Shown in pieces: positions 1 to 6,830 of a stretch of DNA of 14,673 nucleotides. The stretch lies in assembly GCA_002431975.1 (NCBI GenBank), contig DJFA01000026.1, positions 1-14,673 of the forward strand, written 5' to 3'. The notes beneath the pieces are model-generated. The model was not told the DNA's origin. It did not search any database and was given only the letters and a program-made list of their open reading frames with translations. Numbering within the stretch: the first letter of the stretch is position 1; every line of letters starts with the position of its first letter. The position numbers and the translations under genes are program-made. The stretch comes from Ruminococcus sp. UBA5884 (GTDB lineage: Bacteria > Bacillota > Clostridia > Oscillospirales > Ruminococcaceae).

Positions 1-146
1 AGTTCGATATTTGTTTTCTGTACGGAAAATCATTGGCTGCACACCTGAAATTCTGGTAACTGCAACGGGGCGACCAATGGTCGCCCCTACAAAACGAATC
101 TGCATTTCAAATAAACGAATTATAAAAAATAACCATCGAATTTGCG
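1..146. repeat. MITE-like repeat, copy 1 (left end cut by window edge)
   Basis: The first bases (agttcga) match the inner part of the terminal repeat TTAACGYCAATTCGA, and the right end is tcgaatttgcg (136-146) followed by tta. The hallmark palindrome ggggcgacca-a-tggtcgcccc lies at 67-87 and runs into cctac at 90. The order is short flank (about 23 bp including the missing bases), core, then long flank (56 bp). The left core boundary has decayed (gtacgg instead of gtagggg). No coding gene is credible inside it. Confidence 0.8.
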
Positions 147-313
147 TTATTTTAATATTATTATATATTTCAGTTAATGTCAATATATTTTAAAAACATA
201 AGTTAAATAATTTAAGTTTATTTTTACAACCAAAACTTTATACTATATATATCATGCATAACAGCAATGCTTAAAAAATATAATAAACACTTGATTTTAC
301 GGGCTTTCAGGGG

Positions 314-342
314 TGGACATCATTCTTTTTATATGATATAAT
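314..342 (+). promoter_or_regulatory. SigA-type promoter for the FNT gene
   Basis: TGGACA (314-319), a 17-bp spacer and TATAAT (337-342), with an extended -10 TG at 334-335. Transcription should start near 349, giving a leader of about 100 nt. Confidence 0.8.
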
Positions 343-350
343 TTTTTACG

Positions 351-398
351 CAGTGTCTGGTAAAACGATATGAAATAAAATTTTTCTGCCGGATTCTG
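351..398 (+). promoter_or_regulatory. Possible leader hairpin, FNT transcript
   Basis: The arms cagtgtctgg (351-360) and ccggattctg (389-398) pair over 10 positions with one T-T mismatch and two G-U wobbles, around a 28-nt loop. It is weaker than the hairpins in the two other leaders that carry the same downstream palindrome. It is reported because its place between promoter and palindrome is shared. Confidence 0.35.
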
Positions 399-402
399 AT
401 TA

Positions 403-426
403 TTAGGTTAGCTTCAACTAACTAAA
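403..426 (+). promoter_or_regulatory. GTTAG-N6-CTAAC palindrome, site 1 (DtxR-like box)
   Basis: The arms GTTAG (407-411) and CTAAC (418-422) flank six bases. The full left half-site, TTAGGTTAG (403-411), is identical to the half-site of the DtxR/IdeR consensus TTAGGTTAGSCTAACCTAA, though the half-sites are spaced further apart here. The site ends a few bases before the GGAAGGAA ribosome binding site (429-436). The same element with the same spacing recurs at 4276-4291 and 7705-7720. It could be a protein operator or an RNA hairpin. Confidence 0.6.
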
Positions 427-448
427 ATGGAAGGAACAGCTTTTTATT

Positions 449-1096
449 ATGAACAATGAATCTTTTAAAAGCATTTTTGCAAAAGCGATAATGTCAGGAA
501 TTATGATTGGAACAGGCTGTACGGTATACCTGCTTTCAGAAAACAAATACATAGGAGGATTTCTTTTCAGTTTCGGTCTTTTTACGATAATCCAGTACGG
601 ATTTGCTCTCTATACCGGAAAAGTCGGATATATCCCTGAAAAAAAACCTGTCTATATAAGAGAAGTGCTTATAACGCTTCTCGGGAATGTAACAGGTACG
701 GGAATTATGTCACTTATGATAAAAGCAACACGTATGGGAGAAAAGGTTCATCAGAATGCTTTGCCTGTCGCAGAAGCAAAAGTCGGCGACAGCCTTCCGA
801 GTCAGATAATACTCAGCTTTTTCTGCGGAATGCTTATGTATCTTGCAGTTGAAAATGCAAAGATGTGCAGAAAAAACAAAACTGATGCTTCAATGGTTTT
901 CGGAACAGCAATGCCTATTATGGTATTCATTTTCTGCGGATTCAATCATTCAGTAGCCGATTCATTCTATCTTTTTTCAGCATCGGTTTCAGTAAAGGGA
1001 ATTATATATATTATAACCGCAGTTATCGGAAATGCTCTTGGCGGAATGCTCATACCGCTTATGAAAAAACTTTTTGATAAACCTCAGGCAGCATAA
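449..1096 (+). CDS. Formate/nitrite transporter (FNT) family membrane protein
   Basis: A 215-residue integral membrane protein with about six hydrophobic segments (roughly residues 12-30, 36-55, 73-95, 117-137, 149-167, 183-209), as in FNT channels that carry formate, nitrite, hydrosulfide or related small anions. Family marks are TGKVG (56-60), the central-pore histidine region FNHSVADSF (165-173, H167) and GNALGG (194-199). It is shorter than the ~270-residue FocA/NirC type, like the compact Firmicutes members. The usual FEHxxxNM is altered to FNHSVADS, so the substrate cannot be named. The start follows GGAAGGAA with good spacing. It is a single-gene unit with its own promoter, preceded by a DtxR-like palindrome shared with two other operons, and it converges on the ABC permease. 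Confidence 0.85.
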   Translation: MNNESFKSIFAKAIMSGIMIGTGCTVYLLSENKYIGGFLFSFGLFTIIQYGFALYTGKVGYIPEKKPVYIREVLITLLGNVTGTGIMSLMIKATRMGEKVHQNALPVAEAKVGDSLPSQIILSFFCGMLMYLAVENAKMCRKNKTDASMVFGTAMPIMVFIFCGFNHSVADSFYLFSASVSVKGIIYIITAVIGNALGGMLIPLMKKLFDKPQAA

Positions 1097-1101
1097 TATT
1101 A

Positions 1102-1241
1102 CGCTAATTCGACAACAAAATTCTATAAGGAATTTTTCATTTATTCTGTAGGGGCGACCATTGGTCGCCCGTCAGGTTTACCGAATTTTCTGGCGGGCGA
1201 ACTTAAGGAAGCCCCTACAGAAATAATTCATCGAACTGACG
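1102..1241. repeat. MITE-like repeat, copy 2
   Basis: The left end is cgctaattcga (1102-1112) and the right end tcgaactgacg (1231-1241) followed by ttaa. The long flank is on the left (46 bp), then gtaggggcgaccattggtcg and its palindrome (1148-1171), a ggcgggcga segment, and gcccctac (1211-1218), then the short 23-bp flank. It lies between the FNT stop codon and the convergent terminator. No clear target duplication beyond TTA is visible. Confidence 0.85.
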
Positions 1242-1257
1242 TTAAGTACGAAAACAA

Positions 1258-1282
1258 AGCCGCAGGAAAAAAACCTGCGGCT
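1258..1282. terminator. Bidirectional intrinsic terminator
   Basis: A perfect 9-bp stem, agccgcagg (1258-1266) with cctgcggct (1274-1282), and a 7-base loop. On the minus strand it is followed by TTTGTTTT, right after the permease stop; on the plus strand by GTTGTTTTATT. It serves the convergent FNT and ABC permease units. Confidence 0.85.
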
Positions 1283-1288
1283 GTTGTT

Positions 1289-3541
1289 TTATTCAACGTT
1301 TTTAAGTGCCATATCCATAGGTATTTTCTTTACCTTCTGCATAAGTATGAACGCTATTACTGCATATGATACTATTCCCATGACAATTGTCTTTATATAT
1401 ACCACTGTCGGAACATAGTATGGAAGCCAGCCCGAATAGCTTGAAAATGCTACTTTAAGAATGTACTTCATAAGCACATCTATTATCGGTATTGTTATAA
1501 GTACTGAAAGAACTACAACTATTGACGTTGACATTATATAGAGGTTGTTTATCTCCTTTGATGTATATCCGAGAATTTTAGTCATTGAGATTGACTGTGA
1601 ATTTTTCTCAATGATTATCTTTGAAAGCAGATAGATTATAAGCATAAACATAACTATGCCGAATACAAGATATATTGACATCATATTGCCCATTGAAACT
1701 TTAAGCTGACGTGATACCTTTGTCATATCATCAACGGTTATTGAAGCTGCTATATACATATCATCAATATCATCTATTTCATTTTCAGAAAAATATCCGT
1801 TGAAATAATCCTCATCATTGTCAAACACATCATTGAATTTATCCATACTCATAAATAATGAAACTGCTGCCGGATAATCATAGATATCTTCAACCTTGAA
1901 TTTATATTCCTTATCGCCGTATTCTTCTTTGAGAGTTATTGTATCTCCGGCTGAAATATCAAATTTTTCAGCATAGGCAGATGATATATAGACTTTTCCG
2001 CCGCTTAAATCAGCTTTTATGTATTTGCTGTTATCTTTTACACCGTATATTGTTACTTCTTCGCTTTTAAGTCTGCCCTCTATTGTTTTAAGGCTTCCTG
2101 CACAGAATTTTTCAGCATCTTTTGTATCTGTTTCCTGCGGAGCTTTAAGTATATACTGATAGCTGCATATCATATTGTCAGCTATTACACTCTGATAGTT
2201 GTCAAGGAGAGGTTCAAGTGCCATTCCAAAGAAAAGTATAACATTTGCAAAGAATATTCCGATAAATATTGTTACATAGTTAGGAATGTTCTGGAATATT
2301 ATTCTTAATCTGAAACGCTTCATAATGCCGATTTTGGTATTGAGTCTGAATGCTTTCTTTTTCTGTTTTCTGCTGAGGTCATGACGCAGGAATTTAAGAG
2401 GCGAAAGATTCATCTTTGATGTAAGCACAAAGAAGTTTATAAGCAGCATTATTATAACAGGGATAACTGTTGTTTTTACAAATGCATCTGCATTCCATAT
2501 GGTAACATATGTAGGAAGGCTGTAGCTTCCATAATACGCTGCTACTGCAAAATCCTTGAGAAATGTATATCCGAGAATATTTCCGGCAATTGCCGCTATA
2601 AGAGTTATGATAACCGGCATTGTCATGTAATGGCGGACAAGCTCTCCCTTTGAATATCCTGATGCTCTGAGAGTTCCTATTACTGAGGATTCCTTTGAAA
2701 TGGTATTGTTTGAGGTTATCGCAAATATAAAGGCTATTATTATGACTACTATATAAAGAAATACTGTAATCATTGAGTTATCGCCCTTTATATCATCACC
2801 TGTAAAATGAATTGCCTGATTTGAATACTGAGGTATATAATTTGTAACAATTGCATTTTCAGAAATGACTTTGAGGAAATCTTCTGACATCTCCTTGGCT
2901 TCCTTGTCATTTTCAGGAGCATTGTCATATTTCCATGAATAGCTGTAATGAATATGATTAGTTCCAAACTCATCAAAGCATTTATCAGTAACTATTGCCA
3001 CTCCGAACTGAACTGAATCAAACATCATATCTGCCGGACTTGAATACAATGCACTGTAATCTGAAAGTGCAACAAGACCTGTTATTTTAAGCTTCTTTTT
3101 TCCTGCGGTAATGGTATCACCGACAGAAAGCTCATTGTTTACAGCATACATTCTGTCGATTGCTGTTTCATCATCAGCCTCAGGAAGTTCGCCCTCCATA
3201 ACGCATACCTTGTCTATATCCTTACGGTTTTTGAATATACGCAAAGTACTGTCAACTTCCTTTGTTTCCTCCTCGATATAGTAATTTTCATATATCTTTA
3301 CATCTTCTTTTTCAAGGGTATCTATTACATCATCAGAGGCTTCTTCATAGAGTTCAAAATTTCCGTCTTCAATATTATATTTTTCAAAGCTTTCATCGTA
3401 TGCCTTTGACATACTTCCGCTTGCTACAAGAAATCCTGAAACAATTCCTATCATTCCGGCAATGAATATAAACAGTACGATATATTTTCCGGCTTCGCTT
3501 TTAAGCTCTCTCGGCAGTCGCTTGACAAGAGGATTTTTCAT
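1289..3541 (-). CDS. ABC transporter permease, two FtsX-like domains
   Basis: A 750-residue permease of the FtsX/MacB fold. It has an N-terminal membrane helix (about 20-42) and a large extracytoplasmic region up to about 250. The first FtsX-type three-helix block spans about 255-385. A further helix follows near 425-445, then a second extracytoplasmic region. The second FtsX block (about 620-750) ends in the typical cytoplasmic helix IPMDMALKNVE. This duplicated layout is usual for Gram-positive exporters encoded next to a LolD/MacB-like ATPase, which handle antimicrobial peptides, lipids or cell-envelope stress. The substrate here is unknown. The start lies 14 bases after the ATPase stop, and its ribosome binding site (AAGGAGG) overlaps that stop, so the pair is co-translated. 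No two-component system is adjacent, which argues somewhat against a BceAB-type peptide sensor. Confidence 0.88.
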   Translation of the reverse strand: MKNPLVKRLPRELKSEAGKYIVLFIFIAGMIGIVSGFLVASGSMSKAYDESFEKYNIEDGNFELYEEASDDVIDTLEKEDVKIYENYYIEEETKEVDSTLRIFKNRKDIDKVCVMEGELPEADDETAIDRMYAVNNELSVGDTITAGKKKLKITGLVALSDYSALYSSPADMMFDSVQFGVAIVTDKCFDEFGTNHIHYSYSWKYDNAPENDKEAKEMSEDFLKVISENAIVTNYIPQYSNQAIHFTGDDIKGDNSMITVFLYIVVIIIAFIFAITSNNTISKESSVIGTLRASGYSKGELVRHYMTMPVIITLIAAIAGNILGYTFLKDFAVAAYYGSYSLPTYVTIWNADAFVKTTVIPVIIMLLINFFVLTSKMNLSPLKFLRHDLSRKQKKKAFRLNTKIGIMKRFRLRIIFQNIPNYVTIFIGIFFANVILFFGMALEPLLDNYQSVIADNMICSYQYILKAPQETDTKDAEKFCAGSLKTIEGRLKSEEVTIYGVKDNSKYIKADLSGGKVYISSAYAEKFDISAGDTITLKEEYGDKEYKFKVEDIYDYPAAVSLFMSMDKFNDVFDNDEDYFNGYFSENEIDDIDDMYIAASITVDDMTKVSRQLKVSMGNMMSIYLVFGIVMFMLIIYLLSKIIIEKNSQSISMTKILGYTSKEINNLYIMSTSIVVVLSVLITIPIIDVLMKYILKVAFSSYSGWLPYYVPTVVYIKTIVMGIVSYAVIAFILMQKVKKIPMDMALKNVE

Positions 3542-3555
3542 ATATTCATGCCTCC

Positions 3556-4254
3556 TTACCAGTCAAGGTCAACGGCAGCAATCCTGCTTTCATTGACATA
3601 ATTCTTGCGTATCACCCCATCACGGAGCTTTATTACTCTGTCTGCCATATTCTTTATTGCATCATTATGAGTAACCATTACAACGGTATTGCCGTATTTT
3701 TTATTTACATCTTCAATAAGCTTGAGTATTTCCTTTGAGGTATTGTAATCCAATGCACCTGTAGGCTCGTCACAGAGCAGTATATCAGGATTTTTGACTA
3801 TCGCACGTCCTATCGCAGTTCTCTGCTGCTGACCGCCTGAAAGCTGATTCGGGAGCTTATGGCGATGTTCATAGAGTCCGAGAGTATGCAGTATTTCATC
3901 AACATCAAGCGGATTGTCACTCAGATACGCCCCTACTTCAACATTTTCCTTGATATTAAGATTCGGGATAAGATTATACATCTGGAATATATATCCGAGG
4001 TGCTTTCTGCGGTAAACAGTAAGCTTTCTTTCATTCATATCAGCAGTTTTTTCAGAATTGATTGAAATATATCCGCTGTCTGCACTGTCAATTCCGCCGA
4101 TAATATTCAGCAGTGTTGATTTTCCGCTTCCTGAAGGGCCGAGAAGTACACATATTTCTCCTTTTTCTATGCCTGCATTGATTCCCTTGAGGACTTCAAC
4201 ACGGCTTTCGCCTTCACCGAAATGTTTTCTGATATCGCTTATTTCAAGAAACAT
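3556..4254 (-). CDS. ABC transporter ATP-binding protein, LolD/MacB type
   Basis: A 232-residue nucleotide-binding subunit with a complete motif set: Walker A GPSGSGKST (39-47), Q-loop Q91, signature LSGGQQQR (138-145), Walker B ILLCDEPTGALD (158-169) and switch histidine H196. The LSGGQQQR and DEPTGALD sequences are typical of the LolD/MacB/FtsE group that powers FtsX-type permeases, matching the gene just downstream. An in-frame ATG five codons upstream (4269) is rejected because the strong AAAGGAG lies between it and the ATG at 4254, at correct spacing for the latter. The operon has its own promoter (4354-4382), a stable leader hairpin and a GTTAG-N6-CTAAC palindrome just before the ribosome binding site. 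Confidence 0.92.
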   Translation of the reverse strand: MFLEISDIRKHFGEGESRVEVLKGINAGIEKGEICVLLGPSGSGKSTLLNIIGGIDSADSGYISINSEKTADMNERKLTVYRRKHLGYIFQMYNLIPNLNIKENVEVGAYLSDNPLDVDEILHTLGLYEHRHKLPNQLSGGQQQRTAIGRAIVKNPDILLCDEPTGALDYNTSKEILKLIEDVNKKYGNTVVMVTHNDAIKNMADRVIKLRDGVIRKNYVNESRIAAVDLDW

Positions 4255-4275
4255 AATAACTCCTTTCATATTTGG

Positions 4276-4291
4276 GTTAGCTGTCGCTAAC
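4276..4291 (-). promoter_or_regulatory. GTTAG-N6-CTAAC palindrome, site 2
   Basis: On the minus strand this reads GTTAGC-GACA-GCTAAC: perfect 6-bp arms around four bases, giving the same 16-bp frame as sites 1 and 3. Its centre is about 70 bp downstream of the -10 box, against 72 bp at site 1, and about 30 bp before the ATPase start codon. Confidence 0.6.
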
Positions 4292-4307
4292 TGATATCTT
4301 TAAAATT

Positions 4308-4333
4308 CAGCAGACATTTTACAATATCTGCTG
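4308..4333 (-). promoter_or_regulatory. Stable leader hairpin, ABC exporter transcript
   Basis: On the minus strand CAGCAGATATT pairs with AATGTCTGCTG over 11 positions (one G-U), closing a GUAA tetraloop of the GNRA class. It lies in the 5' leader between promoter and palindrome. No U-run follows, so it is not a plain terminator. Confidence 0.55.
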
Positions 4334-4353
4334 TAGCTTTATCTTACTTTTAT

Positions 4354-4382
4354 AGTATATCACTTTATTTTTTTCATGTCAA
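4354..4382 (-). promoter_or_regulatory. SigA-type promoter for the ABC exporter operon
   Basis: On the minus strand: TTGACA (4382-4377), a 17-bp spacer and TATACT (4359-4354). The -35 box is perfect and the -10 box matches 5 of 6. The predicted start near 4347 gives a leader of about 90 nt. Confidence 0.85.
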
Positions 4383-4463
4383 TATTAAAGCGTTCAATTC
4401 GGAATTATGCATTTTTTTATTCCATATTTCAGAAATAAAACAGACAAATTAAACATAACTGTA

Positions 4464-5306
4464 TCATATTTTTTTAAGTTCGCATACAACAAGATGGAAC
4501 GGGTCAAGAAATCTTCTTGTAAAACCGCTGTTTCCTACGCCTCTGCTTACTATCATTTCAGAGCCGTTATAGCTGTATTCACCTGAAGTATATTCCGGAA
4601 AAAATCCCTGTCCAGGTGCGAAAAGTCCCTTTATAAATGGGAGTCTTATAAGTCCCCCGTGAGCATGACCTGTAAAAATCAGGTCTGCCTTGCAGCCTTT
4701 TTCCTCTGATATATCCGAGATAAATTCAAAATCTTCAGGATAATGATGAAGCCATACTGAAAATTCATTATTTTCAGGATAATCCTCCATCATTTCATAA
4801 TCAAAATTCTGATTTACTGTACCGGTAATCAGAATTTTTTCATTATTTTTTGTAATATACTGAAACTGATTTTCAAGCACGGTTATATTATTTTCGGAAG
4901 CACATTTTCTCATATCATCAAGCGACTGCCTTTCAATATCATAATCATGATTTCCCCATACAAGATAACATTTTGCTATTTCTGAAATCTTTTCAAGAAA
5001 ATTTTCAGCTTTTTCAATATCTGTACATATTGAATCAGCAATATCTCCTGTAAGGAATATATAATCAGGATTCTGTGCGGATATCTCGTCAAGAAGTCTT
5101 TTGTCATAGCTTCCTCCATGGTTATGATAATCAGATATCTGTACTATTTTAGTTCCGTCAAAGCTTTCCGGCAATCTGCTGCTTTCAAAAACAAAATTTT
5201 CAGTCTGTATATATGTATTTGAACGGATAAATTCAGCGGCAACAAGCAGAATTATTATCAGCAGAACTATAAATCTATTCTTGTTTTTTATATCAAATTT
5301 TTTCAT
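4464..5306 (-). CDS. Membrane-anchored metallophosphoesterase (calcineurin-like)
   Basis: A 280-residue protein with one N-terminal membrane helix (about 12-24) and an outward-facing phosphoesterase domain. The dinuclear-metal motifs are complete: D59-Y-H61, GD (87-88), GNHD (118-121), H187/H188 and GHAH (213-216). This is the YkuE-like group of calcineurin-type phosphoesterases, whose members act on phospholipid or other phosphate esters; the substrate here is unknown. A GTG start at 5345 would add 13 residues, but it lies at the predicted transcription start. The ATG at 5306 is therefore preferred, although its ribosome binding site (AGAGGTAGGA) sits about 11 bases away and is not ideal. 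It is a single-gene unit. No convincing terminator is visible in 4383-4463. Confidence 0.88.
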   Translation of the reverse strand: MKKFDIKNKNRFIVLLIIILLVAAEFIRSNTYIQTENFVFESSRLPESFDGTKIVQISDYHNHGGSYDKRLLDEISAQNPDYIFLTGDIADSICTDIEKAENFLEKISEIAKCYLVWGNHDYDIERQSLDDMRKCASENNITVLENQFQYITKNNEKILITGTVNQNFDYEMMEDYPENNEFSVWLHHYPEDFEFISDISEEKGCKADLIFTGHAHGGLIRLPFIKGLFAPGQGFFPEYTSGEYSYNGSEMIVSRGVGNSGFTRRFLDPFHLVVCELKKI

Positions 5307-5350
5307 TGTAAGGACAATCCTACCTCTTTTTATTATTTTAAACACTGATA

Positions 5351-5379
5351 ATTATATCATAAAACAGTTTAAATAACAA
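5351..5379 (-). promoter_or_regulatory. Promoter for the metallophosphoesterase gene
   Basis: On the minus strand: TTGTTA (5379-5374), a 17-bp spacer ending in TGA, and TATAAT (5356-5351). The -10 box is perfect with an extended TG; the -35 box is weaker. Confidence 0.7.
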
Positions 5380-5428
5380 CTGCAAATAATGTAAACTCTG
5401 CGTTACATTTTTAGTACAGATATATTGG

Positions 5429-5457
5429 TTGAAACTCTGACTTTTGCAATGTATAAT
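5429..5457 (+). promoter_or_regulatory. SigA-type promoter for the XRE-ABC operon
   Basis: TTGAAA (5429-5434), a 17-bp spacer and TATAAT (5452-5457). The next gene on this strand starts at 5655, so the leader would be about 190 nt and would contain the whole of repeat copy 3. Confidence 0.75.
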
Positions 5458-5465
5458 TAATATAA

Positions 5466-5615
5466 CGTCAATTCGATGGATTGTTTTTGTAGGGGCGACC
5501 ATTGGTCGCCCGCCTCAATTTACCAGAATTTCGGACGGGCGAACACAGTTCGCCCCTACATAATAAACGAAAATTTCCTTGTTTTTAATTATAAAATTTT
5601 GTTGTCGAATGGGCG
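5466..5615. repeat. MITE-like repeat, copy 3, with core inverted
   Basis: The left end is cgtcaattcga (5466-5476) and the right end tcgaatgggcg (5605-5615). The 9-bp sequence ttaatataa stands on both sides (5457-5465 and 5616-5624), as expected of a target duplication. The short flank (23 bp) is on the left and the long flank (56 bp) on the right. The palindrome-bearing arm gtaggggcgaccattggtcg (from 5489) here adjoins the short flank, not the long flank as in copies 1, 2 and 4. The outer arms 5489-5498 and 5550-5559 are perfect inverted repeats. Confidence 0.85.
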
Positions 5616-5618
5616 TTA

Positions 5619-5637
5619 ATATAAACCGGTTTTATAT
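5619..5637 (+). promoter_or_regulatory. Near-palindrome before the XRE gene, possible autoregulatory operator
   Basis: atataaacc/ggttttatat is a near-perfect inverted repeat centred on CCGG, one base short on the left. It sits directly before the GGAGG ribosome binding site (5640-5644). XRE regulators often bind palindromes beside their own genes, but this role is inferred only from position. Confidence 0.35.
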
Positions 5638-5654
5638 ATGGAGGCTTAAATAAT

Positions 5655-6083
5655 ATGATAAATGAAAACCTTAAAGAATTAAGAAAATTATGTAAATTTA
5701 CTCAGGAGGAAGTTTCTGAAAAGCTCAACGTTTCAAGACAAACCATTTCAAAATGGGAAAGCGGTGAAACTATTCCTGATATATATAACTGCATACAGCT
5801 CGCAAAGCTTTATGACATAAAGCTTGATGACCTTGTGAATGCAGATGAACCCTCAAAAATATGTCCTCAGAAAAAACATATTTTTGGTATAGTCAGACTG
5901 GACGAAAATAATAAAATCATTATCCCCAAAAAAGCAAGAAAAATTTTTAATCTTGAAAAAGGAGATGCTCTTATTATGCTCGGTGATGAAGAACAGGGAA
6001 TTGCTCTTGTAAAAGGTGATGATATATTTAAATTCGCTCAGGAAATAATCAATGCAAAAACTATTGAAAATGATGAACAGTAA
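5655..6083 (+). CDS. XRE-family regulator with C-terminal SpoVT/AbrB-like domain
   Basis: A 142-residue two-domain regulator. Residues 3-62 form a Cro/C1-type helix-turn-helix (FTQEEVSEKLNVSRQTISKWE, recognition helix around 26-37). After a short linker, residues about 74-122 resemble the swapped-hairpin AbrB/SpoVT fold (DENNKIIIPKKARKIFNL). AbrB domains normally bind DNA as dimers and XRE domains also bind DNA, so this protein carries two putative DNA-contact modules. The start follows GGAGG at 10 bases. It is first in an operon with an ABC-2 ATPase and permease (14-base gap to the ATPase), so it probably controls that exporter. No ligand-binding domain is visible. Confidence 0.85.
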   Translation: MINENLKELRKLCKFTQEEVSEKLNVSRQTISKWESGETIPDIYNCIQLAKLYDIKLDDLVNADEPSKICPQKKHIFGIVRLDENNKIIIPKKARKIFNLEKGDALIMLGDEEQGIALVKGDDIFKFAQEIINAKTIENDEQ

Positions 6084-6097
6084 AAGGAGTATATATT

Positions 6098-6823
6098 ATG
6101 AATGCTGTTGAAACCATTGACCTTTGCAAAAATTTCAAAAATAAAAATGCTGTTAAAAATCTTAGTCTTACCATAAAAGACGGTGAACTTTTTGCACTTC
6201 TCGGAGTAAACGGTGCAGGAAAAACTACTACTATAAGAATGCTTTCATGCCTTTGCACTCCATCATCAGGAAAAGCTTTTATCTATGGAAATGATATCAG
6301 CAAAAACAAAACCGCTGCAAAAAAATTACTTAATATATCTCCTCAGGAAACTGCTGTTGCAAAAAATCTTACAGTCAGGGAGAATCTTATGTTTATAGCC
6401 GGAATATACGGCTCTGACAAAAAATCTGCTGCTGAAAAAACTGACAGGATAATTGACAGCCTTTCAATGCAGGAAATTGCCTCCGATAAAGCCGGCATTC
6501 TTTCAGGAGGCTGGCAGAGAAGATTAAGCATTGCAATGGCTCTTATAACTGAACCGTCTGTTCTTTTCCTTGATGAACCTACTCTCGGACTCGATGTCCT
6601 TGCAAGACGTGAACTCTGGAACATAATATCAGGTCTTAAAGGAAAAACTACAATTATCCTTACAACCCATTACCTTGAAGAAGCTGAAGCCCTTTCAGAC
6701 AGAATTGCTGTCATGACTGACGGCGAACTCAGAATATGCGGCACGGCTGACGAAATAAAATCCCGTATGTCATGCGATACCTTTGAAGATGCCTTTATAA
6801 AAATTGCAGAAAGGAAATTTTAA
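6098..6823 (+). CDS. ABC transporter ATP-binding protein (ABC-2/drug-efflux type)
   Basis: A 241-residue ATPase with Walker A GVNGAGKTT (36-44), Q-loop Q83, signature LSGGWQRR (135-142), Walker B VLFLDEPTLGLD (155-166) and switch histidine H191. The arrangement is that of the CcmA/DrrA-type subunits of ABC-2 exporters. The signature has W where Q or M is commoner. The ribosome binding site AAAAGGAG overlaps the stop codon of the regulator gene. It pairs with the permease starting 7 bases after its own stop. The cargo is unknown; antibiotics, lipids or polysaccharides are family options. Confidence 0.92.
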   Translation: MNAVETIDLCKNFKNKNAVKNLSLTIKDGELFALLGVNGAGKTTTIRMLSCLCTPSSGKAFIYGNDISKNKTAAKKLLNISPQETAVAKNLTVRENLMFIAGIYGSDKKSAAEKTDRIIDSLSMQEIASDKAGILSGGWQRRLSIAMALITEPSVLFLDEPTLGLDVLARRELWNIISGLKGKTTIILTTHYLEEAEALSDRIAVMTDGELRICGTADEIKSRMSCDTFEDAFIKIAERKF

Positions 6824-6830
6824 AAAAATT

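Larger units (their letters stand above)
147..448. other. AT-rich intergenic region ahead of the FNT gene
   Basis: There is no open frame with a ribosome binding site here. Bases 147-300 are very AT-rich and show nothing beyond a short inverted repeat near 255-271. The second half holds the promoter, a leader hairpin and a GTTAG-N6-CTAAC palindrome, each listed separately. Confidence 0.6.

Noticed and set aside
11..193. Open frame of 60 codons at the left edge
   Set aside because: It lies almost wholly within repeat copy 1, has no ribosome binding site and reads the palindrome as protein.
403..426. Fur box for the shared palindrome
   Set aside because: The arms GTTAG/CTAAC do not match the GATAAT-type Fur consensus; the DtxR/IdeR half-site fits better.
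4255..4269. Upstream ATG for the LolD-type ATPase
   Set aside because: The ribosome binding site AAAGGAG falls inside this extension, so the ATG at 4254 is the start.
3859..4294. Plus-strand open frames opposite the LolD-type ATPase
   Set aside because: They are shadows of the minus-strand gene, whose Walker and signature motifs are clear.
4383..4463. Terminator after the metallophosphoesterase gene
   Set aside because: Only short, AT-rich inverted repeats are present (for example around tatttcagaaata), none with a convincing stem and T-run.
5307..5345. GTG start for the metallophosphoesterase
   Set aside because: It coincides with the predicted transcription start and would leave no leader or ribosome binding site.
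6804..6830. TTG start for the ABC-2 permease
   Set aside because: No ribosome binding site precedes it, and the AGAAAGGA site lies within the extension, upstream of ATG 6831.
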